A DNA stretch of 64,000 nucleotides from positions 32,579-96,578 of the forward strand of contig NZ_FONQ01000003.1 in the NCBI RefSeq assembly GCF_900112975.1. The letters are read 5' to 3'. How positions within the stretch are numbered: the first letter of the stretch is position 1; each line of letters begins with the position of its first letter. This DNA is from Flavobacterium xueshanense (GTDB lineage Bacteria; Bacteroidota; Bacteroidia; Flavobacteriales; Flavobacteriaceae). Below the pieces are notes generated by a model. It was not told the DNA's origin. It did not search any database and worked only from the letters and a program-made list of their open reading frames with translations. A program made the position numbers and the translations under genes. Positions 44,421 through 54,397 of this stretch are shown here, in pieces.

Positions 44421-44762
44421 TTTATTTTATTTTTTCTTAAACGCTAAAGCACTAAGATATCAAGTGTATTTTATACTGTAGCTATAGTCTAATGTACAAA
44501 CGATTTGTATTTTTTTAAATATGGATTCAGATTACTGTGATATTCAACCGTCTGAATTGCAATCCTTGCAACTAAACACTGAATACTCCCAGTCATATAA
44601 TTTGGAATACTCCACTCCTTCTTTCTGAACTTTGCAATTCAATTCTCAAACGCACAGACAACTTGAAACTTGAAACTTTTCTAAACTTTAAACTTTAAAC
44701 TCCTAAAAAGAACTTACCAACACAAAAATTTTGTGCCCTTTGTAAACTTTGCGGTTAAACGT
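44421..44762. repeat. Long rmlC-rmlD gap with 7-bp periodic tracts
   Basis: The 342 bases hold no gene. At 44659-44702 the plus strand reads ACTTGAAACTTGAAACTT, then CTAAACTTTAAACTTTAAAC, a degenerate 7-bp repeat. ACTAAACACTGAATACT at 44571-44587 resembles ACTGAATACTCAAAACTG at 43540-43557 and CGAACACTGAACACTGAC near 57602. Function unknown; could be slippage-prone filler. Confidence 0.5.
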
Positions 44763-45311
44763 TTAAAACTCCCAGTCAATGGCATCAAAGCCAGGCAATA
44801 CCAAATCCTTATCGGAAACAAGTACCTCATCCGGACGCAATTGCCAATCAATTGCCAAAGTACGATCATCATAACGGATGCCTCTTTCGCTGTTTTTATC
44901 ATACGCACCATCAACTTTATACAACACGGAAGCAGTGTCACTCAAAACCGAAAAACCATGAGCAAACCCATGAGGCACCACTATTTGTTTTTTATTTTCA
45001 GCACTCAAAACTACGCTATAGTGCTGTCCATAAGTTGTGGAGCTTTTACGCAAATCCACTGCTACATCAACAATTTCTCCTTGCAACACACGTACTAATT
45101 TAGCCTGTGCAAAAGGATTAATCTGCAAATGCAAACCTCGAATCACTCCTCTGGTAGAGAAGGACTGATTGTCTTGTATAAATTCATAACCTATCCCATT
45201 TTCTAAAAATCTGGCTCGGTTGTAGGCTTCGAAGAAATACCCTCGTGGATCTTCAAAAACAGTTGGGGTGATTAGGATTAAATCCTGTATAGCGGTTTTT
45301 TCAAAAGTCAT
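44763..45311 (-). CDS. rmlC: dTDP-4-dehydrorhamnose 3,5-epimerase
   Basis: 182 residues, the usual RmlC length. The cupin enzyme inverts C3 and C5 of the 4-keto sugar. Family marks are FEDPRGYFFEAYN (about 18-30), FIQDNQSFSTRGVIRGLHLQ (His about 63), VLQGEIVDVAVDLR (about 74-87) and VPHGFAHGFSVLS (His about 120). The catalytic His/Asp environment appears complete. Confidence 0.97.
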   Translation of the reverse strand: MTFEKTAIQDLILITPTVFEDPRGYFFEAYNRARFLENGIGYEFIQDNQSFSTRGVIRGLHLQINPFAQAKLVRVLQGEIVDVAVDLRKSSTTYGQHYSVVLSAENKKQIVVPHGFAHGFSVLSDTASVLYKVDGAYDKNSERGIRYDDRTLAIDWQLRPDEVLVSDKDLVLPGFDAIDWEF

Positions 45312-45652
45312 ACTGTAATTATTATATTTTTAATAAGTGAAAATGTACTAAGAAATTACTTTTAATTAAAATCTAAAAAATCACCAAATGAATGAATAAT
45401 TTTAATAAATAAATCGGTGTCTTTTTAATTTTCATAAACATTTTTAACTAAATCTAAATTCCCTCTAAATCTTTCTTACTACTAACATTTAGTAGCGTGC
45501 GAGCTCCAAAGTTCTTTTATGTAGAAAACCATTTAATAAATTAATTAGTGTATTTTTTAAAATAACACATAAATCTCCACTTAAGTAAAATATATCTTAT
45601 AATAAGTTATTTAAAAAATATAAAAGGAAACTTATAAAGGTGTTTTAAATTC
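45312..45652. other. 341-base intergenic region upstream of rmlC
   Basis: Very AT-rich DNA between a glycosyltransferase gene and rmlC, both on the minus strand. I see no gene, clear terminator or exact TAnnTTTG promoter box. It probably holds the start of the rml transcription unit. The base composition matches the AT-rich glycosyltransferase genes to its right. Confidence 0.4.
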
Positions 45653-46801
45653 TTAAAGCTCTAAAATCTTTGAAATTAATTTCCATATTTTTGTTTGTTC
45701 AAAATTTTCTTGAACAAACAACCTTCCTTGAAACCCATGTTTAATCGCTATTTCCTTATTTTCAAGATAAAATATAATTTTATTAGCAATGTCTTTTGGA
45801 TTGTTTGAAATAAAAAGTCCTGTTTCATTTTCCAAAATAGCCTCAGTACATCCTGTAGCTTTTGTAATAATAACAGGTAAATTCATTGATGATGCTTCCA
45901 ATGCAACTGTTGGAAACCCTTCTCTGTAAGTTGGCAATACAAAAACATGCATTAAAGAAAAATAAGTTGAAGTATCAACAACAAAATCAGTAAATATAAT
46001 TGATGAATTTTTTGAAATTTTATTTTTTGAATAATCTGATATTGAATCTCTTGCTTCAATAGGTCCAACTAATAATAATTTAGAATCAGGATATCTCATC
46101 TCTATAATCTCCCATGCGCTAATCAAATCATCAATTCCTTTATCTTTGACCAAACGGCCAACATAGCCAACAATTTTATCTTTTTTATTTATGGAAAGTT
46201 CAGACCTTAAAATTTCAATTGCATCTAAAGAAATCTTCTTAGGATTAAACTTTTCTTCAGTATCAATTCCATTACAGGTTCCTAACCCCAAAATTAGGTT
46301 TTTACTGCTTTTATTTAATTTGTCCTTTATACTGATATCTAACACTGACTGACTGACACACACTACTTTTGTCGCTAAATAACCCGACAATCTTTCAATA
46401 TTTTTTAAAAGCACTCTTTTGAATCCTGTGCTGGTCTCGTATATTATACCATGTCGAAAATATATTGGTTCTGAAACTCCAGCAAAAAAAGAAGCTATCA
46501 TAGCCACCATTCCGCCTTTTGGAGTATGACCAACTACTTTTGTGATGCGATTCTTTTTTATATATCGGTAAACTGTAAATATTGCCCTTAAATCCTTTAT
46601 CGGACTAATCGATCTTGTTATTTCTACCTCTAAGGGAATGTATTTCAATTTATTTGCTAGCGCACGAAACTCTAAAGACGGTGAACATCCCAAATGGTAT
46701 TCATTATTATTGGTCTTTTTTAAGAATACAAATTGCTGTCCAAAAAAATGATTAATAGCAAAAGACACTGTTACTATGTGAAGAATTTTTTCACCTTTCA
46801 T
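45653..46801 (-). CDS. Glycosyltransferase family 4
   Basis: 382 residues, GT-B fold, retaining type. KVVGHTPKGGMVAMIASFFA (N-terminal domain), VGYVGRLVKDKGIDDLISAW (about 214-233) and TYREGFPTVALEASSMNLPV (about 294-313, with the E..E nucleotide-sugar motif) place it in GT4 of the WbpH/WcaJ-neighbour type. It probably adds one sugar to the lipid-linked repeat unit. It lies 10 bases after the next gene upstream. Confidence 0.9.
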   Translation of the reverse strand: MKGEKILHIVTVSFAINHFFGQQFVFLKKTNNNEYHLGCSPSLEFRALANKLKYIPLEVEITRSISPIKDLRAIFTVYRYIKKNRITKVVGHTPKGGMVAMIASFFAGVSEPIYFRHGIIYETSTGFKRVLLKNIERLSGYLATKVVCVSQSVLDISIKDKLNKSSKNLILGLGTCNGIDTEEKFNPKKISLDAIEILRSELSINKKDKIVGYVGRLVKDKGIDDLISAWEIIEMRYPDSKLLLVGPIEARDSISDYSKNKISKNSSIIFTDFVVDTSTYFSLMHVFVLPTYREGFPTVALEASSMNLPVIITKATGCTEAILENETGLFISNNPKDIANKIIFYLENKEIAIKHGFQGRLFVQENFEQTKIWKLISKILEL

Positions 46802-46811
46802 ATATTTTAAA

Positions 46812-47669
46812 TCAATTTTTTAATTTTAGTATCGTACTTTTTATGTAATTAATCTGTTCGGAATTCAAAGAATTATTTCTGTTTGATGTAAGCAAATATT
46901 GTAGTGAAAATAACCCCAGAAATTGATATATTAAACTTTTTAAATGGGTTTTAAATACAGCTCGCTCAAGTTCGACGTCAGATAGTATTCCTTTAGAATG
47001 TTTTTTATAAATCATTCTAAGTGTTTTCATACTTGACGTATAATTTTTAATACTAACGTTACCTTCTCTATACAAAAGTAATGGTTCAGTTATACGATAA
47101 AATGTAGTATGTGAAAATGTCCTACACCATAATTCGAAATCCTCTGCCCTTATGTATTCTTTATCGTATTGATTAGATTTATACCATCCCCTTTTAACTA
47201 ATATAGACGGATGTATCAATAATGATTTTTTAAAAATATCTTTTTTACTTTTTAAAATTATTTCATCTGTATCTCTAATTCCAATTGGATTATCATTTTC
47301 ATCAATTGTAAATGCCGCTGTGGCAACAATATCAATTTTGGCATTACCAATAAAAATTGCATGTTGCTTTTCAAGTCTTTCTGGCAACATTATATCATCC
47401 GCATCCATTCTGGCTATATAATTCCCTTGGGCAATGCCAATAATTTGATTTAATCTATATATAAGCCCCTTATTCTGACCATCTGAAATTAATTGTATTC
47501 TTTCATCCGTATCAGCCATTTTTTTAGCAATTATCAAAGAATTGTCCGCTGAACCATCATCTATTAAAATCAATTCCCAATCCAGTAAAGTTTGATTTAA
47601 AATTGATTTAATCGCAATCTCTAAGGTCTTTTCATTATTATAAAACGGTAACCCTACTGTTACTTTCAT
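46812..47669 (-). CDS. Glycosyltransferase family 2
   Basis: 285 residues, GT-A fold. VGLPFYNNEKTLEIAIKSIL (4-23), LILIDDGSADNS (about 34-45) and IARMDADDIMLPERL (about 83-97, metal-binding DxD) are standard. It should transfer a sugar from an activated nucleotide with inversion; the acceptor is unknown. Confidence 0.92.
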   Translation of the reverse strand: MKVTVGLPFYNNEKTLEIAIKSILNQTLLDWELILIDDGSADNSLIIAKKMADTDERIQLISDGQNKGLIYRLNQIIGIAQGNYIARMDADDIMLPERLEKQHAIFIGNAKIDIVATAAFTIDENDNPIGIRDTDEIILKSKKDIFKKSLLIHPSILVKRGWYKSNQYDKEYIRAEDFELWCRTFSHTTFYRITEPLLLYREGNVSIKNYTSSMKTLRMIYKKHSKGILSDVELERAVFKTHLKSLIYQFLGLFSLQYLLTSNRNNSLNSEQINYIKSTILKLKN

Positions 47670-47691
47670 CCGTAAAAAATTTAATCATTGA

Positions 47692-48744
47692 TTATTGCCA
47701 AAAAAACTTATACGGTAGCCATGCCGTTTGAGAAAACAGTCCAGCAAATCCACTTTCGTCATCAATTAAGCTGGTCATCGCGGCATCACTATTATTAATG
47801 AAGGATAGCGTTCTATATAAATTAAATAGTATTAAAATAATTATCAAAGCTTTTGATTTTTCTTTAAATATTTTCGTAAAAAGAAACAAAAACAAAACGA
47901 AGCCTAAAACATAAGAAAATCTATTTAACATATCAAAAAGATAGCTAAACCATCTGAAAAGGTAGTAAATAAAAAAAAATAAAATATTTTTTTTGGATTG
48001 TAGTCTTCTATTAAAGAGACATAAAGCAACCACTATTAAAAATTCTAAAATTAACCCAAAATCAAATTTAAAGCTTCCGGTTAAAGATAATAGGTCAATA
48101 AAATAAGAATTAATTTTAGTTATTATAAAAGCGTAGGCAATTCCAATAAATACAAACAAGACCACAAAATATTTTATAAAATCTTTTCTTTTTATAAAAA
48201 ACATTATAGCTAATACACCGGCATAATGGAATGATATTCCCAAAACCAAGAGATAAATGTATTTTTTATCTTCTTTTAACATCATTAAATAAGCATTTCC
48301 AATAAATAGTAATGAAATGCCAAATCTCAATAAATTAAGATTGAACATAATATAAAAAGCGGAAATATAAAACAGAAAAAACAAATCTTTTTCTTCAATT
48401 TTTTGCAAAATTTTGTACAATAGAATACCGTATAAACAGGATAAAGAAAAAATAAAAAACTGATCACTATTTATAATAAACCTAATTATTGTCGCATAGA
48501 GAATAAATCCCGGTTCAAATGCAAATACTAAACCTTTACTAATTATTTCACTGGTATCGCCTATTGAATTAAAATATGTTTTATAGGCAAAAGTATCCGT
48601 ACCAACGTTACCCCTAAGTCCTGCAAATAATACACTAACGATTAATGGGACACAAAGTGACCCCATACTATTTTTATTCCAGCAATATCTGCTAAAGAAA
48701 ACATAACCGAATATGAAAAACATAAAAAGAATATAATAAATCAT
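47692..48744 (-). CDS. wzy: EpsG-like polysaccharide polymerase (Wzy)
   Basis: 350 residues with about ten membrane segments and a periplasmic-loop region carrying RGNVGTDTFAYKTYF (about 44-58), characteristic of the EpsG family of repeat-unit polymerases. LGISFHYAGVLAIMF (about 167-181, conserved His) also fits. It would link lipid-borne repeat units in the periplasm. This is the only polymerase candidate in the locus. Confidence 0.85.
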   Translation of the reverse strand: MIYYILFMFFIFGYVFFSRYCWNKNSMGSLCVPLIVSVLFAGLRGNVGTDTFAYKTYFNSIGDTSEIISKGLVFAFEPGFILYATIIRFIINSDQFFIFSLSCLYGILLYKILQKIEEKDLFFLFYISAFYIMFNLNLLRFGISLLFIGNAYLMMLKEDKKYIYLLVLGISFHYAGVLAIMFFIKRKDFIKYFVVLFVFIGIAYAFIITKINSYFIDLLSLTGSFKFDFGLILEFLIVVALCLFNRRLQSKKNILFFFIYYLFRWFSYLFDMLNRFSYVLGFVLFLFLFTKIFKEKSKALIIILILFNLYRTLSFINNSDAAMTSLIDDESGFAGLFSQTAWLPYKFFWQ

Positions 48745-48750
48745 ATGCTA

Positions 48751-50016
48751 TTAAGACAATAAGGTTAAATATAAACTTTCATATTGTTTAGTAATAATCT
48801 CCCATGTATAAAAATTCAGCCAAGAATCATAGCCATTTCTCTGTAAATCAGCCCTTAGGTGATTATTTTCATATAAATTTTCCAGCAATTTAACAGACTC
48901 ATTGATTTTGACATTGCTGTAACCGTCCTCCTTTTTTATAGTAGGTAAAATAAGTCCTCCTTTTGTTAAGGCAGCAATTTCCACTGAATTACCAGCAGAG
49001 GAAGCAAGAAAAGGCGTTTTTGATGCCATTGCTTCAAATAAAACTAATGGTGAACATTCTATATTTGATGGGAAAAGGAATAAATCTGCGGCGGAGTATG
49101 CTCTTAGTGTGTCAATACGGTTAAAATCCTTGACAATAATTTTCTTTTTATTAGATTTTAAATAAAATAAAAAATTATACCATCGTGCTTTAATGGAACA
49201 ACTGTGATAACAAGAAGATACGTATTTCTTTTTGGTAATAAAGGAAAAAAAATTCAATATCTCCTTGAGCAAATTTATCAAGATTGTTTTAAAGAACGAC
49301 TTATATAAAGTGTGGTTTCCAACTATTAACAAGGTAGAATTAATGATATTGGCACGTCTGTAAATACTCATTGCCTCTGAATGTCCTTTTAAACCAGTAT
49401 GAGAACCTACTATCAAAAGTAGAAACTCATCATTTCCAATTTTTAAACTTTGTCTAATATCATCATCTTTTAAACCAAAAAATTCATCATATGAAGCTGC
49501 GTTGGCAATGACAGTTAATTTTTCTACTCCATGCTCCCTTGCGAAATTAATATCTTGATAATCATCTGACAGAAAAATGTTACAATCATAGTTTTTAAGC
49601 CAATCGCCCATATTGTTGTAATAAGATTGATAACGACTATCATTCAATTTCGAAAATCCAGTAGGTATGAAAATTTTTTTACTCTTAATACGGTCCAAAT
49701 GCGGCAATAAAATATCGGTTGCCCACTGCTGAGCAGCAAAATTAGACACAATATCGAAATTACCGTTTATAATAAAATTTATATATCTATCTTTTTCATC
49801 CTGAGTACCATTTATACCTTCTACAGAATTTCCTGATAGTTTAAATGATTGTATACCAACGCCATTAATAATTAAATCTAACCTTTCAGACGAAAATTTT
49901 GTAGCAATTGTAACCTCATGCCCCAACAACACTAGTTTCTCAGATATTTGTTGAACTACTTTTTGCATACCGTGCATTGCTGGTAAATACGACTCAACTG
50001 TATGTAAAATTTTCAT
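48751..50016 (-). CDS. Glycosyltransferase family 4 (second)
   Basis: 421 residues. HTVESYLPAMHGMQKVVQQI (4-23) is an N-terminal GT-B start, LLIVGSHTGLKGHSEAM (about 198-214) begins the C-terminal domain, and FLFPSNIECSPLVLFEAMAS (about 316-335) is the E..E sugar-nucleotide site. An insert with many Lys and Ser (about 240-300) is longer than usual. It is 1 base away from the flippase gene. Confidence 0.9.
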   Translation of the reverse strand: MKILHTVESYLPAMHGMQKVVQQISEKLVLLGHEVTIATKFSSERLDLIINGVGIQSFKLSGNSVEGINGTQDEKDRYINFIINGNFDIVSNFAAQQWATDILLPHLDRIKSKKIFIPTGFSKLNDSRYQSYYNNMGDWLKNYDCNIFLSDDYQDINFAREHGVEKLTVIANAASYDEFFGLKDDDIRQSLKIGNDEFLLLIVGSHTGLKGHSEAMSIYRRANIINSTLLIVGNHTLYKSFFKTILINLLKEILNFFSFITKKKYVSSCYHSCSIKARWYNFLFYLKSNKKKIIVKDFNRIDTLRAYSAADLFLFPSNIECSPLVLFEAMASKTPFLASSAGNSVEIAALTKGGLILPTIKKEDGYSNVKINESVKLLENLYENNHLRADLQRNGYDSWLNFYTWEIITKQYESLYLTLLS

Positions 50017-50017
50017 T

Positions 50018-51292
50018 TTATAAATGATATTTAAATTTTCTATTTATCATTAAAACCATAATTAAGTAAATAGAACTTGCCAATATCATACTGATAGTTA
50101 GCCCAATGATCTGAAGATAGTAAACGCCTGCGATATTTAATAATAGAGAAACAACCCCAAGTATAATTTTTGGTATTAAATATACTCTTGGTTTTTCATA
50201 AATCATACCAAAAATTGTATAGGCCTGTGCTAATTGGAACAGACCAATGGAAAGACTAAAAAATGGTAAAAAATACCAAAATGTTGCAAAATTAATTGCT
50301 ATAAAAGAGAGCAGTAATTTACCAAATAACAAGGAAAACAATACACCAAAAGCAACTAAAAAAATACAACTGCGGAAAAAATTATTCAATACTTTGTTTG
50401 ATTTACTGTTTAAATCAAGTCGGTTAATTTGCTCAAATATTATCGGTTGAAAATATTGTCCAACAACGCCCAACGGCGTTGCTATCAAATACGAAGATAA
50501 AGTAATCATCAAGGAGTATATACCAACAGTATCTAAATTTGAAAAATGTGCTATAACCCATCGGTCGCTACTACTTTCCAGCCATCCTGCCAATCCCCAA
50601 ATTACCAGTGGAATGGAAAAAACAAATACTTTTTTGTATATTAAATATTCCCTCCAGCTTATCGATTTAAGGTCTCTCCAAATTCTATAATTAAATACCG
50701 AATTAAAATAACTTATCCTCATTACTAATCCTACTATAATTGAAAAAGACAATACCAGTAAAACATTTGTAATGTTCAAAATTTTATTAAACATTAGTGT
50801 GTAAAGTAGCGCAGTAGATACTAACTTCTCAAGGACTATAATTATGGTATTTAACTTTCTTTTTCTAATCAAATTGAATAAGGATGCAAAAAAACTGGAA
50901 AAAGTAAAGAATACAATAAAAACGGCAGTAAGCAGTACATTAGGCTCTACTATTATTTTAAATAGGCTCATTAAAATAGCTATAAGAGCGATTAAAATAA
51001 CTGTTAAAATAAAAAAAAGATATATTACATTTATAAACCTTCTTTTATTTTCTAAACCTTCAAAGCTGAAAAAATACCTTACAAAACCTTGCTCAGAAGG
51101 GCCTACTAACAAAGCCGAAACTAATGCCGAAATGGTAAGAATCAGCGAATAAATTCCAAAATCAGACGTTCCAATTTTTGTTATAATCTTAACAATTACG
51201 ATGCTAAAAAGAATAGACACAAGTTGTCCTCCCATTAACCATAAAAATTCACTGTTTTTTGAAAAGCTAATTTCTAAATTTCTTAATTTCAT
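50018..51292 (-). CDS. wzx: Oligosaccharide flippase (Wzx, MATE-like)
   Basis: 424 residues with about twelve membrane segments. The start FLWLMGGQLVSILFSIVIVK and TSDFGIYSLILTISALVSAL are typical of Wzx. WLESSSDRWVIAHFSNLDTV (about 236-255) matches the conserved loop with Arg/Asp. It moves the lipid-linked repeat unit across the inner membrane. Confidence 0.92.
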   Translation of the reverse strand: MKLRNLEISFSKNSEFLWLMGGQLVSILFSIVIVKIITKIGTSDFGIYSLILTISALVSALLVGPSEQGFVRYFFSFEGLENKRRFINVIYLFFILTVILIALIAILMSLFKIIVEPNVLLTAVFIVFFTFSSFFASLFNLIRKRKLNTIIIVLEKLVSTALLYTLMFNKILNITNVLLVLSFSIIVGLVMRISYFNSVFNYRIWRDLKSISWREYLIYKKVFVFSIPLVIWGLAGWLESSSDRWVIAHFSNLDTVGIYSLMITLSSYLIATPLGVVGQYFQPIIFEQINRLDLNSKSNKVLNNFFRSCIFLVAFGVLFSLLFGKLLLSFIAINFATFWYFLPFFSLSIGLFQLAQAYTIFGMIYEKPRVYLIPKIILGVVSLLLNIAGVYYLQIIGLTISMILASSIYLIMVLMINRKFKYHL

Positions 51293-51304
51293 TTACTTCT
51301 TTTT

Positions 51305-52177
51305 TCAAAAAACAATCCAATTTTTCGGATACGTTATTTTCAAATCTAATTCTTGGGAAGTCAGACATACTGAGGGCGCTATAGTCGTACTTTCTGCGGT
51401 ATTTCCAAGGTATGCGGCCCACCAGCTAAATGTGCTGTTTGCTATAATGTAGTGCTTACAACTTTTAATTGCTAAAAAATCAAAGAACGCAACGTCTTTG
51501 TCCACATCATTCAATATTTGAATAGTACTACCGCTGAAATTTTCTTTTACAAATTGTTTGTCATCACTAAAAACATAATAAGTAGGATTTTTAAATTTTG
51601 ACTCGATATAGTCCATTGCTCGCTTGTAATAATCCATATCCAGCACGTGATGAATGCTCCCCGCTTTTAAATAATCAGTTCGTCTAATGTGAATAGCAAC
51701 GGATTCGCTTTCTTTAATGTTGCTTTTCGCTAAATTTTTTAAAGGAATGTAATCATCATTAATTTTTAAATTTTCAAGCAAATACGCTTTGTCATTTTGG
51801 TAATCAACAATATTCCCCATTATTCCATCCAAATAATAAAAATTGATACTATCGTTTCCTAAACTTTCCAGCGGAGTGTAATTAGAAATAATATTCATTT
51901 TGAAGAAATTGAAAATACTATTTAATTTCAATCGTTTCAAAAGACTTAATAATAACTGATTGGACAAAATGGATTTATAAAATCTAGCATTAATCTTAAA
52001 TTTAATAATTTCAAGATCCCGTAAGGTGATATCTAATTTTTTTGAATGATGCGTCAAAAATTCTTTATCAAAATACAAATTTGCATTAATTTTTTTTGCC
52101 AACAATAATCCATATGCATATTGATGAAGCTGATTACCGAGACCACCCTGGAGCCTAATTATAACTTTTTTCTTCAT
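51305..52177 (-). CDS. GT11-family (alpha-1,2-fucosyltransferase-like) glycosyltransferase
   Basis: 290 residues. IIRLQGGLGNQLHQYAYGLL (6-25) and VAIHIRRTDYLKAG (about 165-178, the HxRRxDY motif) are diagnostic of GT11, and ANSTFSWWAAYLG (about 247-259) is the third motif. It normally uses GDP-fucose, but no GDP-fucose genes are in the window, so the donor must be made elsewhere. It overlaps the GNAT-GT2 gene by 4 bases. Confidence 0.92.
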   Translation of the reverse strand: MKKKVIIRLQGGLGNQLHQYAYGLLLAKKINANLYFDKEFLTHHSKKLDITLRDLEIIKFKINARFYKSILSNQLLLSLLKRLKLNSIFNFFKMNIISNYTPLESLGNDSINFYYLDGIMGNIVDYQNDKAYLLENLKINDDYIPLKNLAKSNIKESESVAIHIRRTDYLKAGSIHHVLDMDYYKRAMDYIESKFKNPTYYVFSDDKQFVKENFSGSTIQILNDVDKDVAFFDFLAIKSCKHYIIANSTFSWWAAYLGNTAESTTIAPSVCLTSQELDLKITYPKNWIVF

Positions 52178-53463
52178 TCCCGTTTTAATATATGTTTTAA
52201 TCTAAATTTTAAAGATTGAAATCGAATTTTGGTTTTTGTAATAAAAAAGAGTAATTGCAAGATATAATCTGTCCTAAACTGTTTTCGAAATATTTCTATT
52301 GACTTCAAATATTTCGAATTATTTAAAATTGGATCTGATGAGGAACAAACTCCCCCTCCATGTTTTCTATAAACAGCAGAATTTATTGGTAAAAATTTAA
52401 TTTTTCCAAACTTGGCATTTAAAATGTGGATAAACCAATCTCCAGGAAAAAATTCCTTTTCTAAATACTGAATAATTTCATGCCTATTTCTAAAAACCGA
52501 AGTTAATGTGGGTATGAAATTATCTAAGACAATTTCATTTCTTGAAAAGGAATTTTTGCTTTTATATTTTTCAATTAAATTGGGATGATCATAGGTATTG
52601 GTATTTTGATTGTAAATCTTATAATCCGTAAAACATATTCCATACGTATCATTCCATTCCAAAAAATCAACCTGTGTTTGTAATTTGAATGGATCTGTCC
52701 AATAGTCATCACCTTCGCAAATGGCAACATATTTTCCGTTACAATTTTTTAAAATAATTTCCTGATTTTTATGTGCCCCTACATTTACATCATGGTACAT
52801 TAGTTTAAATTTTCCCGGATATCTTTCTACATAGGAATCTATAACTTTTCGAGAACCATCCCGCGAACAGTCTTCTCCAATTACTATAACACTATTGAAG
52901 TTTGTTTTTTGCATTAAAAAACCTTCAATCGCATTTGCTATATATTTTTCATGATTATAAACCATACAAAATATACTTATGGTTGGTGCTATAAGATCTT
53001 CCAATTTACAGGACATTTTTACCTGATCGTTATCAAATGCAACTTCAACAAAAGAGTTTTTAAGGTATACTTTAATTCCTGCTTTATTACTTTTCTTGAC
53101 ATGTAGATAAACATCGGTCAATTTAAGTATTTCCTTTGCATAATTTAACATTTGATATACAGCCTGATTTGCTATTCCTTTACCCCAAAAAGATTTCTCA
53201 CCAATAAAAATGTGCAATTGGGCAGTTGAATCAATTACATCAGTAAGTTGCACATTACCAACATATTGATTATCTACAGTAATTGCGAATCGTTTAGTAG
53301 TTTGCTCTTTTACGACTCTACTAATCCATTCATTTTCTATCTCAAAAGTGATTGGTTTATCCGGTTTTTGACCTGTTTCCTTCCAAACTTCTGCATCATT
53401 TCTCCATCTCCACGAGATAGCTGCATCTTCAACTATTAATGGCCGAATTAGAATTTTATACAT
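52174..53463 (-). CDS. GNAT acetyltransferase-GT2 glycosyltransferase fusion
   Basis: 429 residues in two parts. Residues 1-160 are a RimJ/RimL-type GNAT domain (LIRPLIVEDAAISWRWRNDA; IFIGEKSFWGKGIANQAVYQ, the acetyl-CoA loop). Residues 165-429 are a GT2 domain (ISIFCMVYNHEKYIANAIEG; VIGEDCSRDGSRKVID; AICEGDDYWTDPFKL). The GNAT part may N-acetylate the amino sugar made by the aminotransferase encoded upstream, and the GT part may transfer it. The frame is continuous with no sign of a missed stop. The coupling is inference. Confidence 0.88.
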   Translation of the reverse strand: MYKILIRPLIVEDAAISWRWRNDAEVWKETGQKPDKPITFEIENEWISRVVKEQTTKRFAITVDNQYVGNVQLTDVIDSTAQLHIFIGEKSFWGKGIANQAVYQMLNYAKEILKLTDVYLHVKKSNKAGIKVYLKNSFVEVAFDNDQVKMSCKLEDLIAPTISIFCMVYNHEKYIANAIEGFLMQKTNFNSVIVIGEDCSRDGSRKVIDSYVERYPGKFKLMYHDVNVGAHKNQEIILKNCNGKYVAICEGDDYWTDPFKLQTQVDFLEWNDTYGICFTDYKIYNQNTNTYDHPNLIEKYKSKNSFSRNEIVLDNFIPTLTSVFRNRHEIIQYLEKEFFPGDWFIHILNAKFGKIKFLPINSAVYRKHGGGVCSSSDPILNNSKYLKSIEIFRKQFRTDYILQLLFFITKTKIRFQSLKFRLKHILKRE

Positions 53464-54397
53464 ACTTCAAAATATTTTTCATGTCAGCTAAATCATATCT
53501 TTGATCAATGGGCAAATGAACTAATTCATTTGTTAGCTGAACTTCCACGCTGTCTTTATCACACCATTCCAAAACATTCGGCCAATAAGTTGCACAGTAA
53601 ATTCTATTAACTGTCAATTTATTTCTTAACGTAATATCTTTCGTCCAATAAGGATATACCATAGGAATTTGATCATGTGACTCTTCAATTTGGAATAAAT
53701 TTTTATCCTTTAGAAAATGATGTAAATACTGGAAGTTTTCGACCCTTCTTTTTTTAACTTGATCGTAGTCAATTGAATTCAAAATTTTATGCGTCAAATG
53801 AGACATGTGTTTGAGCGACTGATTTGATAAACTAGCATCATTCCTGCAAAAATCCACGTAACCGTCCTCAGCATTTGTATCTGCACGTCTAAGTAAGTGT
53901 GACATTCGGTTGAAAGAAAGGTCTAGTTCCAATTCTTCATTTAACAGTTTATCGCAAAATAAGTAGGCACCGTCACTAACTCCAAAAAACTTTCGCGCTG
54001 AATATATAGTGTCTATTTTATCAAGTGGGGCTGAGAAAAATGACTGTGCATTATCGATAATTAAATTAGAGATATTGGTTGCTAATTTATTTATAAATCG
54101 ATCTTTCAACCCGAAGTAATTTGTATATAAAAACCCTTCCTGCACCATTATTGTAGTATAGTCAAAAACAGGTTCCAAATTTTTATCTATTTCATAAAAT
54201 TGAAAATCAATTTCTAATTTTTTTAAAGGTTCTAACATAACCTCACATGTAAAATAAGGCAAATATACTTTACTGTATTTTCGAACTTTTAATAGATATT
54301 CAAAGGCATTTCTAGCTGTATTTAAAGCTATACCATCTGAATAATAGGCACCAAATGACCTTGATTCTAATTCAAAATAACCTCCTATCGATTTCAT
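53456..54397 (-). CDS. PLP aminotransferase-fold protein of unknown activity
   Basis: 313 residues. The order of elements resembles DegT-like enzymes: LNTARNAFEYLL, KVYLPYFTCEVMLEPLKK, LIIDNAQSFF (Asp for the PLP ring nitrogen) and YSARKFFGVSDGAYLF, where the Lys aligns with the PLP-binding Lys. It is shorter than typical enzymes (370+) and diverges strongly from the neighbouring DegT protein. It may modify another sugar or have a changed role. It overlaps genes on both sides (8 and 4 bases). Confidence 0.65.
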   Translation of the reverse strand: MKSIGGYFELESRSFGAYYSDGIALNTARNAFEYLLKVRKYSKVYLPYFTCEVMLEPLKKLEIDFQFYEIDKNLEPVFDYTTIMVQEGFLYTNYFGLKDRFINKLATNISNLIIDNAQSFFSAPLDKIDTIYSARKFFGVSDGAYLFCDKLLNEELELDLSFNRMSHLLRRADTNAEDGYVDFCRNDASLSNQSLKHMSHLTHKILNSIDYDQVKKRRVENFQYLHHFLKDKNLFQIEESHDQIPMVYPYWTKDITLRNKLTVNRIYCATYWPNVLEWCDKDSVEVQLTNELVHLPIDQRYDLADMKNILKYV

